Below are positions 25,230 through 36,349 of a stretch of DNA of 64,000 bases, piece after piece. The notes beneath the pieces were generated by a model that worked only from the letters and a program-made list of their open reading frames with translations, searched no databases and was not told the DNA's origin. This DNA is from Liolophura sinensis. Taxonomy: Eukaryota > Mollusca > Polyplacophora > Chitonida > Chitonidae. Every line of letters starts with the position of its first letter. The first letter of the stretch is position 1. Where the stretch lies: assembly GCF_032854445.1 (NCBI RefSeq), contig NC_088297.1, positions 8,293,375 to 8,357,374 on the forward strand. The letters run 5' to 3'. The translations under genes and the position numbers were made by a program.

Positions 25230-25640
25230 AGAACGGTAGCAGTGTAGGTACAATTTTGAGCGGTAGTATTATAGTCACATTTTACTTAGCAGCAGTAAAG
25301 GCTACATTTTGCCAACATAAACATATCACTGGTAGCAGTAAAGGCAAGATATTATAAACACACATATCACTGAGAGCAGTAAAGACAAGAGTTTATCCAA
25401 CATACATATCACTTGTAGCAGTAAAGGAAATATTTCATCCAACATATATATCACTGGTAGCAGTAAAGGACAGATTTTATCCAACACATATATCACTGCT
25501 AGCAATAAAGGCAACATTTTATCCAGCAATATATGGCTGGTAGAAGCAAAGGCAAGATTTCATCCAGCAATATATGGCTGGTAGCAATATAGGCAAAGTT
25601 TCATCCATCTTATATATGTTTGCACTGTTTGCAATAAAGG
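25230..25640. repeat. 41-42 bp minisatellite, about 9 copies
   Basis: The unit carries ATATATCACTGGTAGCAGTA then AAGGCAAGATTTTATCCAACA. Copies diverge noticeably at both ends. Confidence 0.85.
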
Positions 25641-25862
25641 CAAAACTTTATAAAATTACTTATATTTAATATATACGTAATTGGGTCGTTCAACACAATA
25701 TTTTTAATTTTAATCATACTTAATACCCCTTAACTATTTGTCTGCTAATAATAACTGTTTCCTCATTACGTAATGACGTAACTACAGTACTGCAATATGG
25801 AATACCATATTTGGTTTACCACCGATACGTTATGCACATCTGAACACATGTGAGAGAGTGAA

Positions 25863-26155
25863 TGTGTGAGAGAGTGCTTGGGGTTTAACGTCGTACTTAA
25901 CAATTTTTTAGTCGTATGGCGACGAAGGAATCCTTAGAGTGCATGCAATGTACCTCCTTGTTGCAGAACGGATTTTCACCGCTCTTTTATCTAGTGCTAC
26001 TTCAATGAGACGACTTACCGAAGGCAAGTATGCCGTCCCGCACGAGCCATTATACTGATACGGGTCAACCAGTTGTTGCACTATCCCCTTCATGCTGAAC
26101 CCCAAGCGAGGAAGTTACAACTGCCTCTTTTAAAGTCTTAGGTGTGCGAGAGAAA
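25863..26155 (-). mobile_element. Long copy of the second SINE-like family
   Basis: GTGCTTGGGGTTTAACGTCGTACTTAACAATTTTTTAGTC is the antisense of the tail words at 8.73 kb and 53.96 kb. A body of about 250 bp follows (CGACGAAGGAATCC, CCTCCTTGTTGCAG, GCTGAACCCCAAGCGAGGAAGTTACAACTGCC). I recall near-identical text from bivalve genome sequences (memory, not checked). Its tRNA-like head is absent here. Confidence 0.7.
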
Positions 26156-27589
26156 GTTGCCAGTTATTTGCCAAAGGTCCAATTTCCCCAGCCATAAAAA
26201 TCTAGCTGTTATCAGATTAGTTAAAAATTCATGAGTATGGCCGGCATTAAAATCAAATTACTCAAACCCACATTCAGGCCACACTGGGACATGAATTAGA
26301 TAAGCTGAGGTCAGAGTAACATTTAACACATGTATATGTAGCACTCATCAAGATTAGCCCATTTACAGATTGATGGCATTGCAATCTTAACCGAAATATT
26401 CAGAAAATGATAGCATTTGACTGGTGTTTGACCAGCATTATTTTAGTCCTATGGCATTTGCCATTATTGTGGGAGGACAAAGGCAAAGCACAGCTGTTGA
26501 GCGAGTGTAGCATTCCTCAGAGGTGCACCTTGTTACTGGAGTGATAACAATTTCTTGTGACCTGCATTTACTAAAAGGAAGGTTAAAAAATTAATCTGTT
26601 TTAGAATGGTTTTTTTACGGCATATCAAGAACATCACATTCATATCACTAGTATATTATGATAAAAGCAAATTCAGCAATGACTTACTGACAGGCTTTCT
26701 CACTTAAAGCCGGTAATGAATCGTGCCCATGATCATGATGGAGAAAGGCTAGTGTTCTTCAGTTAAGCATCTTTAATAGACCACGACCAAAAATGGGCAC
26801 CACTGAAGAAGTAACTGAAAGCTGTATCTAATGGATATCTCGTTTATTTTCAGCAAACATCTCAAATGAATCAACACCACAATTTCATCCAACAAAGGAA
26901 TCTTATTTGGTATAATCAACTAGGTGTACTCGAAAGTTCACGGAAGACCCAGAAAATTACACAGGGTTGGCAGATATTGCAAAACAAAACAATCACGCAG
27001 ACTTCATTCAGCTTACCGGATACTGAATATAAAATGTTGAAGTACTTCTCAGAGGAAGGTCTTGGATATATTGTACCATCATAGTTACGCATATGTAATG
27101 GTGGCCAGTGACCCAGCCAATGGGATGCTGACATAATTAATGATTTTATTGTGATATTATTTAATAAGTTTTCACAACGCAAAACTTAAGAACAATAATC
27201 AACATTCACAATAAACAGAAACTGTCAAGACTTTTAACGGCCTTGAAATTTACACATTTCACTTTACATGGACGTTTCAGATCTCTAAAGACAGCCCATG
27301 TTGATGACCTTTTGGCAATAAATTATGACTTTTAACATAGAACCCTGGTTACATGTGTATATCTGTCATGAAACATTTATGAATAGGTCACGCGAACTTC
27401 AAAAGAAATACTGTCTACCTTAAACTCTCACAGGTGAATGCTGGTCATTAGTCAGCCATAACGGCTACAATCCAGCAAGTTGTCATGTTACTTCATATAC
27501 GAACACTTATCTTACCATAATCTTAATTTCAGGATGCACGAATGTGCTTGTTTGTGAAAACCCCACATTGTTATTGCACTAGCTAATCC
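26156..27589. other. No gene supported
   Basis: A degraded SINE-like stretch lies around 26,425-26,530. A plus-strand open frame (26,866-27,084) follows a pyrimidine tract ending in CAG, but has no partner exon. Confidence 0.35.
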
Positions 27590-28430
27590 TGATACCAAAA
27601 TATCACCTGTAGTTTTAACGCCATCACAAGACAGGTTGTTAACAGGTTACTTCCTGCCATATCAAAATCTTGAGGTATATTAATTAGTAATTATTGGCAA
27701 CAACCTCAGAATTGAACTGGATAAGGATTAGTAATATCTAAGTCTTGTTATCACTACACTGGCAATGATCTCACAACTTAACTATATATATTACCACCTC
27801 ACAAGTAAATACTAATAATATCCAAATTATGAGAAATGCCAACACTATAATGATCTCTCAACACTGATAAGAATAAAATCTTGAAGCGTGCCAACATTAT
27901 ATTTGTCATGATGTCACAAGTTAGCTATATACAGTACATTGCCACATCACAAGTAAGCAGTACATATTACAACTCAAACACTGATGAGATGATAACCTTG
28001 ATGCATATCATCCCTATATTGGCTATGGCCTCACAAGTAAGCTACCGTAGAGACATTACCACCTTACACGTAAACACTTTTGAGATCAAAATCTGGATGC
28101 ATGTCATCACCAAATGGGCTACGGCCTAACAAGTAAGCTACTGTATATAGATTACAACCTAACACGTAAACACTTGTGAGGTCAAAATCTTGAAACATCT
28201 TATCGCTAACATCTCATCTCACAAGTATGGTGTATACATTACCGCGTCAAACGTAAACATCGGTGAGATCAAAATATTGAAACATGTAATAATTACACTG
28301 GCAGTGACCTTACAAGTCAGCTGAATATGCTACCACCTCACAACACTGGTGAGATCAAACTCTCGAAACACGTCAATGCTACATTGATCTGAAATATTAG
28401 CAATATATACTGCCACATCACGTAAAAATC
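27590..28430. repeat. Diverged tandem repeat, about 95-120 bp unit
   Basis: Each unit carries, in order, words like CCTCACAAGTAAGCTAC, ATTACCACCTCACACGTAAACACT, GTGAGATCAAAATCTTGAAACATGTCATC and ACATTGGCAATGA. About six to eight old copies with indels. Confidence 0.75.
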
Positions 28431-29003
28431 TTTCAGATTAAGCAATTAAAAATATACACATACATTAAAATTTCCAAGACGTATGTTCATCCTTACTTAC
28501 AGCAGAACAACTTGAATCCTGGTCACAATACTGAATCATTAGTTATATAATACTATTTTTACTTTAAATTGGAACCAGACTTTAAAGATTGATAAGTAAA
28601 AGGTTTATGAAACATGTATATGCAAAACTCTAAGTTTTCAACAGTGAGGCACACGTCTTTGGAATCAGTGGTGAATGGTTATCTACACCAAATCACTATG
28701 GATTAAGCTAATCATGATATGTATGATTGATCTATTAAAGGCTGTAGACAATACTGAGAAATTTTCATGTTTGCAAGATACAGGTTTGAATCATAGAGTT
28801 TCTGCCTGGAATATACTTCTACAGGTGTACAATTACAACCAGTCTACAACTGATGCTATGTTTTAGCTACAGCCAAGGTAAGTGAATATATTATTGTTCT
28901 GGTTAAATTGCTATAATGGCCTTTCTCTCATCCCTAAAAGTACTATAGTTTGAATGTACACAAAGAATAATAAATATTACTGGCCTAGATTTGTCATGTA
29001 CTA
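28431..29003. other. No gene recognised
   Basis: A strong donor-like GCT|GTAAGTAAGG occurs on the minus strand at about 28,495, but no matching open exon was found. Confidence 0.35.
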
Positions 29004-29154
29004 GTGTACAAGTTATTCAGCTGTGTACAAGTTATTCAGCTGTGTACAAGTTATTCAGCTGTATACAAGTTATTCACCTGTATACAAGTTATTCAGCTGT
29101 GTACAAGTTATTCAGCTGTATACAAGTTATTCAGTTGTATACAAGTTACTCAGT
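29004..29154. repeat. 19-bp minisatellite, about 8 copies
   Basis: GTACAAGTTATTCAGCTGT repeats at an exact 19-bp step with few differences. Confidence 0.95.
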
Positions 29155-31402
29155 TGTCATTATTAGAATGGCATCACAAGAGGTTGGTGGAAGTGAACAG
29201 AAGCAGTTCAGTACCGGACGTAATTCACACCTAAAGTCACAAGTACAACTATAGTTGATTGACCAATTCCTGTTTCCCATTCAGTATCTCTCACCAAGAG
29301 TGTCACAATTAAGAAGACCTATAGCAGAAGATGTGACTGATATCAACAGGGGAGATTTGAATGAATGAATGATTATGGCTTCACTCCACATCGGCAATTT
29401 TTCAGCTATATGGAGGCGAGGACAGATTCGAGTTGAAACTGTTGTTGCTAAAGGAAAGCAAACACCTACTTTCACATATCAGTGGTCAAAAATTGTAACC
29501 AACTGTTGCTGACATTAGTTAATACCGTTCCCCTTTCTCACCATGCACAAATACAGCACTTACCAACAGGAATTTCACCCCTTTTTTTTCCCTTGATCGT
29601 CGACTCCCTATATATTTAAATTTTTTTCAGCTGCAAATGTCATGTGATCAAAAGTAAAGTAAATATAATCCAAAATAGTTGGCTCACACTTATAAGAGGT
29701 GATACCCTACATTATGACCCAGAACTGAATACTCAGATATTAAATTGTTAAAGAAAGACATGGTATTATTATGGTGGAAAACAGAATTTCGTGTATGAAA
29801 TTGCCTATCATCATAATTGAGAACATTTTTATCTTTCACAACAAAGCTAGTCAAAAATATTATCAGTGATTCATGTCTTGAATTGTAAAGAGAAATCACA
29901 TCATCACTGTACTCTCTGCCATGACAAGTTTACTAGCTGACATATACAACAATACTATAGTACATGTCATTCCAATTCACCATTACATACTCCATTATCT
30001 AAGGTAAGAGGATTTGCTACAATTGCCAACCATGGTCTAACCATTAATAACCGAAGACACCATTTACGATATCTGAACTACGTCAATCCACTATAGTTGT
30101 ACATGTGGCACTTTATCGTGATGTGAATTACTTCCAATACTGCACTGCTTCAGTTCACTTTCACAAGGCCAGTCTGATGTCATTTTAACAAAATAAATGG
30201 TAAGTTCCAATCCATAAACTCACTGCACACTGTACCTTCTAATAGTGACGGGTGAATAACTCGTACCTTATTAATGTACTTATAGCATGAAGAAAAAACC
30301 AGGTCAGATTTGAGTAAGATTTCAATCTAAATGAGCTTCTTCGTGATGTTCACATTACTTTCAGGTACGACAGAAAGGACAAGGTATAGTATAATCTCCA
30401 CAATTACAAATGCATCTAACTTGACTGACCCATAGTAACTGCACACCTGAATAAGTATATCCCAAGCTGAAACTATCAGATTCGGGCCCAATACTTTCAA
30501 TCATCAAAATTTCTGAGTATTGTCTACAGCCCATCAGAGATCAACCATAATTATAATAAATACATTAGTTGTTTCCTATTGGAACCAGGTTCATGGACAG
30601 AGATTCAACATAGATAACCATTTACCATTCATTCCCAAGACATATGTGATTCACTATTCAAAACTGAAAGTTATCCATGTAACTTTTTACCTATTAATCT
30701 ATTGAGATATGGTAGGTAAAGAAACGTGGTGATCAGTCCATCATTCTTGTGTTTTATCTGTCAGAATAAAACGAAAACTTTGAGTACATGGCTAGAACAC
30801 ATGAGGAAATCACACCTCTAATATTTAACATTGTAATTTTGCATTCCTGGATAGCCAATTTTCTCACCCAAATAATTCGTCTATAAATGGTAATCATTTT
30901 TATTTGTGATAACCCAGTAAAAGAACCAACGGAATTGTTGAAAACGAAGGCAATAGTGTAATGTTTCTCCTTTGTGGACTTCTACGCCTCGCTCCCAAAA
31001 TTTTAAACTGATTGAAATGCTAGGTTCAGCACACTATAGACTGATGAGCATGTCCAAGATATGACTTATTTTCTATAGTTACCAAACAGTACCCATGAAA
31101 AATTTCAAATTTGTACATACAAGCACAAATGTATCTGGGATAATGCCCCCTGAAGCTGGAGAGTTTTTTTCAGAGGCCATATTTCGAAATTTTGCATGTG
31201 CTCATCAGACACATGTTCATACCTGTCGTCAAATCAGAGATGGTAACTCGAGAAACTCTGGGTGATTTCCCATGGAATGCTCCAGAAGCAATGAGTTACA
31301 AAAGCCTAAAGCTGCATGTCAAATTAAAATGCATGTACGTAGATGATGTATTACTCAACTCAGTGAAGACATTTTAAATTTTTTCTACCAGTTGCTACCC
31401 AC
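29155..31402. other. No gene recognised
   Basis: AT-rich, no tandem repeats. It may be intron or 3' flank of the exon cluster at 31.4-33.75 kb. Confidence 0.35.
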
Positions 31403-31514
31403 CTCTTCGAACTTTCATTGGGCACCTTAGCTTTCACAATGTCACATGCTTGATCAAGCTGAAAGCCTTCCATTATATTACTCCATCGAAGAAAATCTTT
31501 AATTGCCTTTTTCC
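31403..31514 (-). CDS. Candidate exon d, unidentified protein
   Basis: Bounded by an acceptor (TGTTACAG|GG) and a donor (AAGAG|GTGGGT). In the one open frame (phase 1 in, phase 2 out) it encodes 36 codons of charged, helical character, containing AIKDFLRWSNIMEGFQLDQA. The other two frames stop. This is the best exon-like piece of a minus-strand cluster. I do not recognise the family. Confidence 0.42.
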
Positions 31515-31732
31515 CTGTAACAAGTTTCCACAGATAAAAGGATGTTTACTTGAAAGATTTGCTTTTATAATTTATTTACAAAAGTGTTACTTCACACATT
31601 AGATATTACTTTTGTCATAGCCCTTTCCAAACTGTCAATCAAGAACACGTATTTTGCCGATCTTAATCAATATTGCTACAAGTAGGTCAACAAGATGTCC
31701 CACAAAATGGTTAAAAATGTTCAATGTTTCTG

Positions 31733-31748
31733 TGACGTCATGACGTCA
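31733..31748. promoter_or_regulatory. Two abutting CRE palindromes
   Basis: TGACGTCATGACGTCA is two perfect TGACGTCA elements back to back. CREB/ATF-type bZIP factors bind this octamer. No promoter is evident beside it, so the role is inferred. Confidence 0.45.
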
Positions 31749-32241
31749 CAAATGCTTTCACCAAGACTTGAATGAAAAGTAACATTGTCATAAGAAGGGG
31801 TGGTAAGACATTGTATGTGGTGAATCTGCCCATTACATTTTAATATTTCACAACTGGATGCCATGACGTCTAAAAAATAAAGAAATAAAATGACGTTCAG
31901 ATCTGAGCTCAACAGAATGGTGTCAGTACACATGTTTAGTTATTGCTACATTCCTTCCTCACGCAAGACACAAGGTTAAACCAAATATGTGTGTAGGACA
32001 TAACCCCTAATACATGTCTTTGAAGGCCTACAGCTGAAAACATCGCTTAAAACTTCTTTAACCACAAAAAAATGATGATATTCTTAGATTATAAATAACT
32101 GACGGCTTATTTTCACAAAGACCCTCACCAAAAGGGAGAGAAGGTTACATCCACGTCTGGGAATGCACCCACACTTTGTAGTAAGGATTAACTAGTTAAC
32201 AGACCAGACCAGAGTGAGGCAAGTTTCCAGCCCCAATTTTT

Positions 32242-32357
32242 TTACAAAGTGTAAAGAGAGCCTTCTATTCCTTCCTGTTCTGAGTTTATGATGTAAGCCT
32301 GAAAATGGTCAGTCACAATCTGTGTATCATCTTCTTTCCATATGAAATAGCGCCTTC
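32242..32357 (-). CDS. Candidate exon c (possible last exon), unidentified protein
   Basis: An acceptor (AGTTCTTTAG|GA, phase 1) leads into 38 codons containing RRYFIWKEDDTQIVTDHFQA and a TAA stop at 32,244-32,242. Phase 1 fits the exit phase of candidate exon b. If the stop is real it ends the gene here, and exon d would belong to another transcript. A GTAAAA overlapping the stop could instead be a donor. Confidence 0.35.
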
Positions 32358-32431
32358 CTAAAGAACTAAACAGGAAGAAAACACCCAAAAAGTTGTGAAA
32401 TTTCAGAGTTAACAACTGCTTCATCTCATGT

Positions 32432-32671
32432 ATTCATTTAATTGATTGTTGTTTTCACGACATAATCAAGTATATTTCACTTATACAAGACAGCGACAAG
32501 TATTGTGGCAAAAGGAAACCGGGCATAGCCTGGGTGAAACCCACGAGCATCTGCAGGTTTCTCAGGAAAACAGAGGAAAAGCTGGACGGGAACTCAAAGC
32601 AACCTCATTGGTAAGACGATTCTGGCTCATTGTACTGTGTAAGCACGTCAACAAATGGACCACAGAAGCCC
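32432..32671 (-). mobile_element. Diverged near-full SINE
   Basis: An antisense tail (TTCATTTAATTGATTG), the conserved body words (AAGTATATTTCACTTATAC, GGAAACCGGGCATAGCC, CCCACGAGCATCTGCAGG) and head remnants down to CACAGAAGCCC. Internal deletions and many substitutions. Confidence 0.7.
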
Positions 32672-32735
32672 AACAACTTGTAGAATGTAGACTACTTTGT
32701 AGATAAAAATACTTAACACAACTTTTTACCTATAC

Positions 32736-33049
32736 CTCTTTCTGAAGTTCGATATTTTGATTTCTTATTCAGGACAATCACATGAAGGAAAGCCTCCAGC
32801 AGGATCGGTTTGAGTGTACGAAGTTTAGAAACAAAGTTTTTAAATACAGAAAAACAGTCATACAGATTTCTCATTTTGATCTCATTTTATAATGACTGGT
32901 AACAGTTTGGGTAGTTCAGTGGATCGGAAGAATTTTTTCATGCCATCCTTAAACCTATAGTTTTGTTTGTACTGCACAAGGTATCTCTGAAGGTCGTTTT
33001 TATCAGTTTATCAACAAGAATAGGAATTTGACAACAAGTATCCCTTTAC
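32736..33049 (-). pseudogene. Candidate exon b with apparent frame breaks
   Basis: Three neighbouring frames each give protein-like text that reads on from one to the next. They are QIPILVDKLIK, then NDLQRYLVQYKQNYRFKDGM up to LPKLLPVIIK, then KMRNLYDCFSVFKNFVSKLR up to a donor (AGAG|GTATAG, phase 1). The first shift falls in an A run (about 32,994-33,000), consistent with one lost A. The second falls in a near-duplicate of AAAATGAG (about 32,873-32,892). This looks like a decayed coding exon, or assembly errors in a live one. The protein is unknown. A shorter alternative reading starts at the ATG at 32,873. Confidence 0.35.
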
Positions 33050-33527
33050 CTGCAGTGCCCCGTTACACAAAAGAAAGAAAGCAAGAGATTCTGATCAAAT
33101 TAAATGTATATAGCACTGTTTCTGTTTAATATAAAACATTTCTAAGATTTTAAGTGGAATGCTAGCAAGTTGGAAAATCACAAATTTTAGGTCACATGAC
33201 CAAAATGCAACTCAGATATCTTTGAGACAGAAACCAGAGTCATTCAAAATTTAAAGGTCTACATGTTATCTGTCTCTATGACGAATTTCATTTTATTTGG
33301 TAAGCATTTTTGAAGTAAAAATTGTCAGAAAAGAAAGTCAGCAAAAAATTTTGATGATTACAGTTTCTGTGATATATTACAATGCACTGGAATTCTGAAA
33401 CATTCATCTGTCTTTTAATGGAGCTTATGTTTCAGTGGAATGCAGCACTCCAACACAGAATGTCAATTTTTCAACATTGCGGTATCAAAGTTATTACAAA
33501 AACCGTGGCGCAAAAATTCAGGCTAAG

Positions 33528-33572
33528 GAATAATAATAATAATAATAATAGCAATAACAATAAGAATAATCC
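33528..33572. repeat. (AAT)n-like microsatellite
   Basis: GGAATAATAATAATAATAATAGCAATAACAATAAGAATAAT. Confidence 0.85.
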
Positions 33573-33599
33573 GGACGTTAACAATAGGTTTCGGCTTAC

Positions 33600-33750
33600 T
33601 CTGGTAGCTCAGTAATCCCTTTCCCACACCAGTCATCTGGTGAGAAAATGTTCCTTTCTTTGAAAATATTAAGACAAATTATTCGCATTTTTTTCCGTTT
33701 TCTTTTCCCATTTAGTTGAGCTCGCTCTGTCCCAGCTTCATCTGCCGTCT
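33600..33750 (-). CDS. Candidate exon a, unidentified protein
   Basis: An acceptor with a long pyrimidine run (TTTTTTGCTACAATTTGCAG) and a donor-like GA|GTAAGC bound an open segment of 49 codons. It contains TADEAGTERAQLNGKRKRKK and later NIFSPDDWCGKGITELP. The basic KRKRKK is a possible nuclear-localisation-type cluster. Phase 1 in, phase 2 out. If not spliced, the frame stops at the very next codon. Confidence 0.38.
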
Positions 33751-33950
33751 CTGCAAATTGTAGCAAAAAAGTGAAACTGCAAGTAGGACTGCAAGGCATT
33801 TACACAACTTTTAGAATTTGACAATGCAGTAGACATGGTAGAGGCTCGATAATAAACTCCACGGTCACACTTTAACAGTTTGCTCACCGTACAGACTCTG
33901 CAAAGCTACACATGTGGTATTAGGTTTTGTAGGGATTTTGTAACTATGCT

Positions 33951-35065
33951 AATACATTTATGTAAGTATACTATCACATACAGGTAACTGTACTAACAGG
34001 TGCAGGTAACTATGCTAAAAATACAGGTAGCTATACTAGGACATACAGGTTTCTGTAACAAGACATACAGGTAACTGTACTGGCATATGAAAGTTACTAT
34101 GCTACCGCATACAGGTAACTATACCAACAAACAAAACTAACTATATTAACACAAAGAGGTAACTGTACTAACACAAACAGTTAAGTATACTAACACATAG
34201 AAGTAACCATAATAACATAAACAGGAAACTACACTTGCTCATGGAGGTAACTTTACTAACACATACAGGTAACTATGCTACCACATACAGTTTACTGTGC
34301 TATGGCATACGGGTAACACATAATAAATACATATTAATAATAACACATAAAAATAATTATACCAACACAGTTAACTATATTCAACATTCAAGTAGCTACA
34401 CCAACACAGACAGGTAACTATACTAAGACATGCAGGTAACTATAATAACACATATCTGTAACTTTACCCACACATACAGACAACTATAAGAAAACAAACA
34501 GGAAATGTTACTAACACACACAGGTAACTGTATTGACACATACAGGTAAAGATACTAACATACACAAGTAACTATCACATACAGGTAACTATACTAACAC
34601 ACACAGGTAACTATACTATCACATGCTGGTAAAAATACTAACACACACAGGTAACTATACCAACACACACAGGTAACTATACCAAAACATTAAGGTAACT
34701 ATACGAACATATACAGGTAACATTAATGGCACAAACAGGTAACTATGCTAACACATATGGGTAACTACACTAACACATACGGGTGGGTATGTTAGTGCAT
34801 GCAGGTAAATACACCAAAAAACTCAATAAAATATGTTAACACAAAGAGATAACCACTAAGACATACGGTCAACTGAACTGACACATGTGAGTAACTATAC
34901 TAAAACATGCACGAACTATAATAGCAAACACAAGTTACTGTGTTAAAACAAAGAGGTAACTACTAAGCCATACCGTCAATTGCACTAACACATACGAGTA
35001 ACTATACTAAAACATACAATAATAGCAAACACAAGTTACTGTTAAAACAGAGGTAACACATTACT
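33951..35065. repeat. 22-bp minisatellite, about 45 copies
   Basis: The unit is close to CAGGTAACTATACTAACACATA, with many variants and some deletions. Each unit carries CAG|GTAACT on the plus strand, a good splice-donor match, and TACTAAC, the classic branch-point word. These are signals only, with no gene here on the plus strand. Confidence 0.9.
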
Positions 35066-36069
35066 ATGTAAACATTTCACGTTTGTACTAAACGTTTGAA
35101 CGAAATACTTATTTGTAGTGTGTGGTTATTTACTGGAGAATAATTTACCCACCGTGATTTCAGTTCATCGCCGTACTTTGTTTATCCTTTAAACCACTTG
35201 CAATTTCTTTCTTTACTCTGAACTTAGCTTCTAAACTTTTTACTGTCCTAAAATATTGACATACCTTACAAATCTATACACTTAACGAGATATCTTGACA
35301 TTCGCACGTTAGTATAGTTACCTGTAAGTGTTAGTATAGATCCCTGTATACGATAGCACTGTTAAGTCTACGAGAGTTTCGTCAACCTGCGGCCATAAGC
35401 ATAGCTGTGTATAAAACGTACATTGTCTATATGTGTACATAAATGAAGAAACCGACAGTGGAGTTAATATATAGGCGTAATAATTAATTACAGGGTTGTA
35501 AAGGATATAGAGTGTCAGACATCAGCGGTGCGTGAAAGGAATTTATGCCCTGCCTAATGGCTCATTGAGGAGTGATGACTACCTCGTTTCGAAAAATGTG
35601 GGTCTACAATGAAGTTCACGTTCAAGTCTAGTGATATCTATGCTCCGAGGAATGCGTTTTAACCGCGTTTTCAATAGTTTCGTCAAATTACGACGATCTC
35701 TCCAAATTGCGCTAGCTCGCAAATTGTAACTTACATACCGGTGCAGGTTTTGATGAACGAAAACAACAACCAACATGTCACACGATTTGAATACTGATTT
35801 GACTCATTCGTCTAGAACATTCCGCACGCTTTCCCGATACTCATTAAAGACACTTGACTGCCTCCCTTTGGGTTCATCCGGCCTCACTGCCTTTTCATAC
35901 AATCTACTTTCTTGGGTTCTAGGTGATTTGTGTTCAGCGTTGTTTTGAAATTGGTCTTGCGATTATTGACCGAGGGGCGTTCATTTTGAATGACAGCTGG
36001 TAGACCTACGACTATTTCGACCCTTGTGTGTGTAGCAAAGTAACAAAGTTACATGTTTTAAACTCGCAG
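35066..36069. other. No gene supported
   Basis: A minus-strand frame starts with ATG at 35,776 (a G lies at -3) and ends at a donor-like ACGAG|GTAGTC near 35,580, 65 codons, Arg-rich. It could be a first exon for the cluster at 31-34 kb, but its exit phase does not join exon a. Confidence 0.3.
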
Positions 36070-36071
36070 AT

Positions 36072-36146
36072 ATGGCTCGACCGGAGATCGAACTCCGATC
36101 CTACTGATTATAAACAGAACACCTTCGTCAACCGACTGGCTATAAT
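36072..36146 (-). tRNA. tRNA-like sequence, probably pseudogene or lone SINE head
   Basis: On the minus strand TAGCCAGTCGGTTGA resembles box A, and GGAGTTCGATCTCC resembles box B with one extra base. A loop TTTATAA sits where an anticodon loop would be. The acceptor stem pairs poorly. I do not call a functional tRNA. Confidence 0.28.
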
Positions 36147-36272
36147 ATGCTAAATAGATTATACAATGTACTGCTGATAAGATGTTTTTAAATCAATAGT
36201 ATATTGTAAAACATTTTAACGTAAATATACAAAATATCTGATTGCATTTTACAACCGAGAGAAGTATTGCAG

Positions 36273-36349
36273 ATGCAAATATTTTACAGAGACAAATAGA
36301 GTAGGTTTGCGAATATGCAAATTCAAGTATGCAAATTCAATATGCAAAT
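36273..36349. promoter_or_regulatory. Cluster of four POU octamers
   Basis: Four perfect ATGCAAAT words lie at 36,273, 36,315, 36,329 and 36,342, the last three 13-14 bp apart within a small duplication (GCAAATTCAAGTAT). POU/Oct factors bind this word. Function here is inferred only. Confidence 0.35.

Noticed and set aside
26866-27084. Plus-strand open frame after a CAG-terminated pyrimidine tract
   Set aside because: Only one weak acceptor, no donor or partner exon, no recognisable protein.
36072-36146. Functional tRNA gene
   Set aside because: Box A and box B-like words are present, but box B carries an extra base and the acceptor stem does not pair convincingly.
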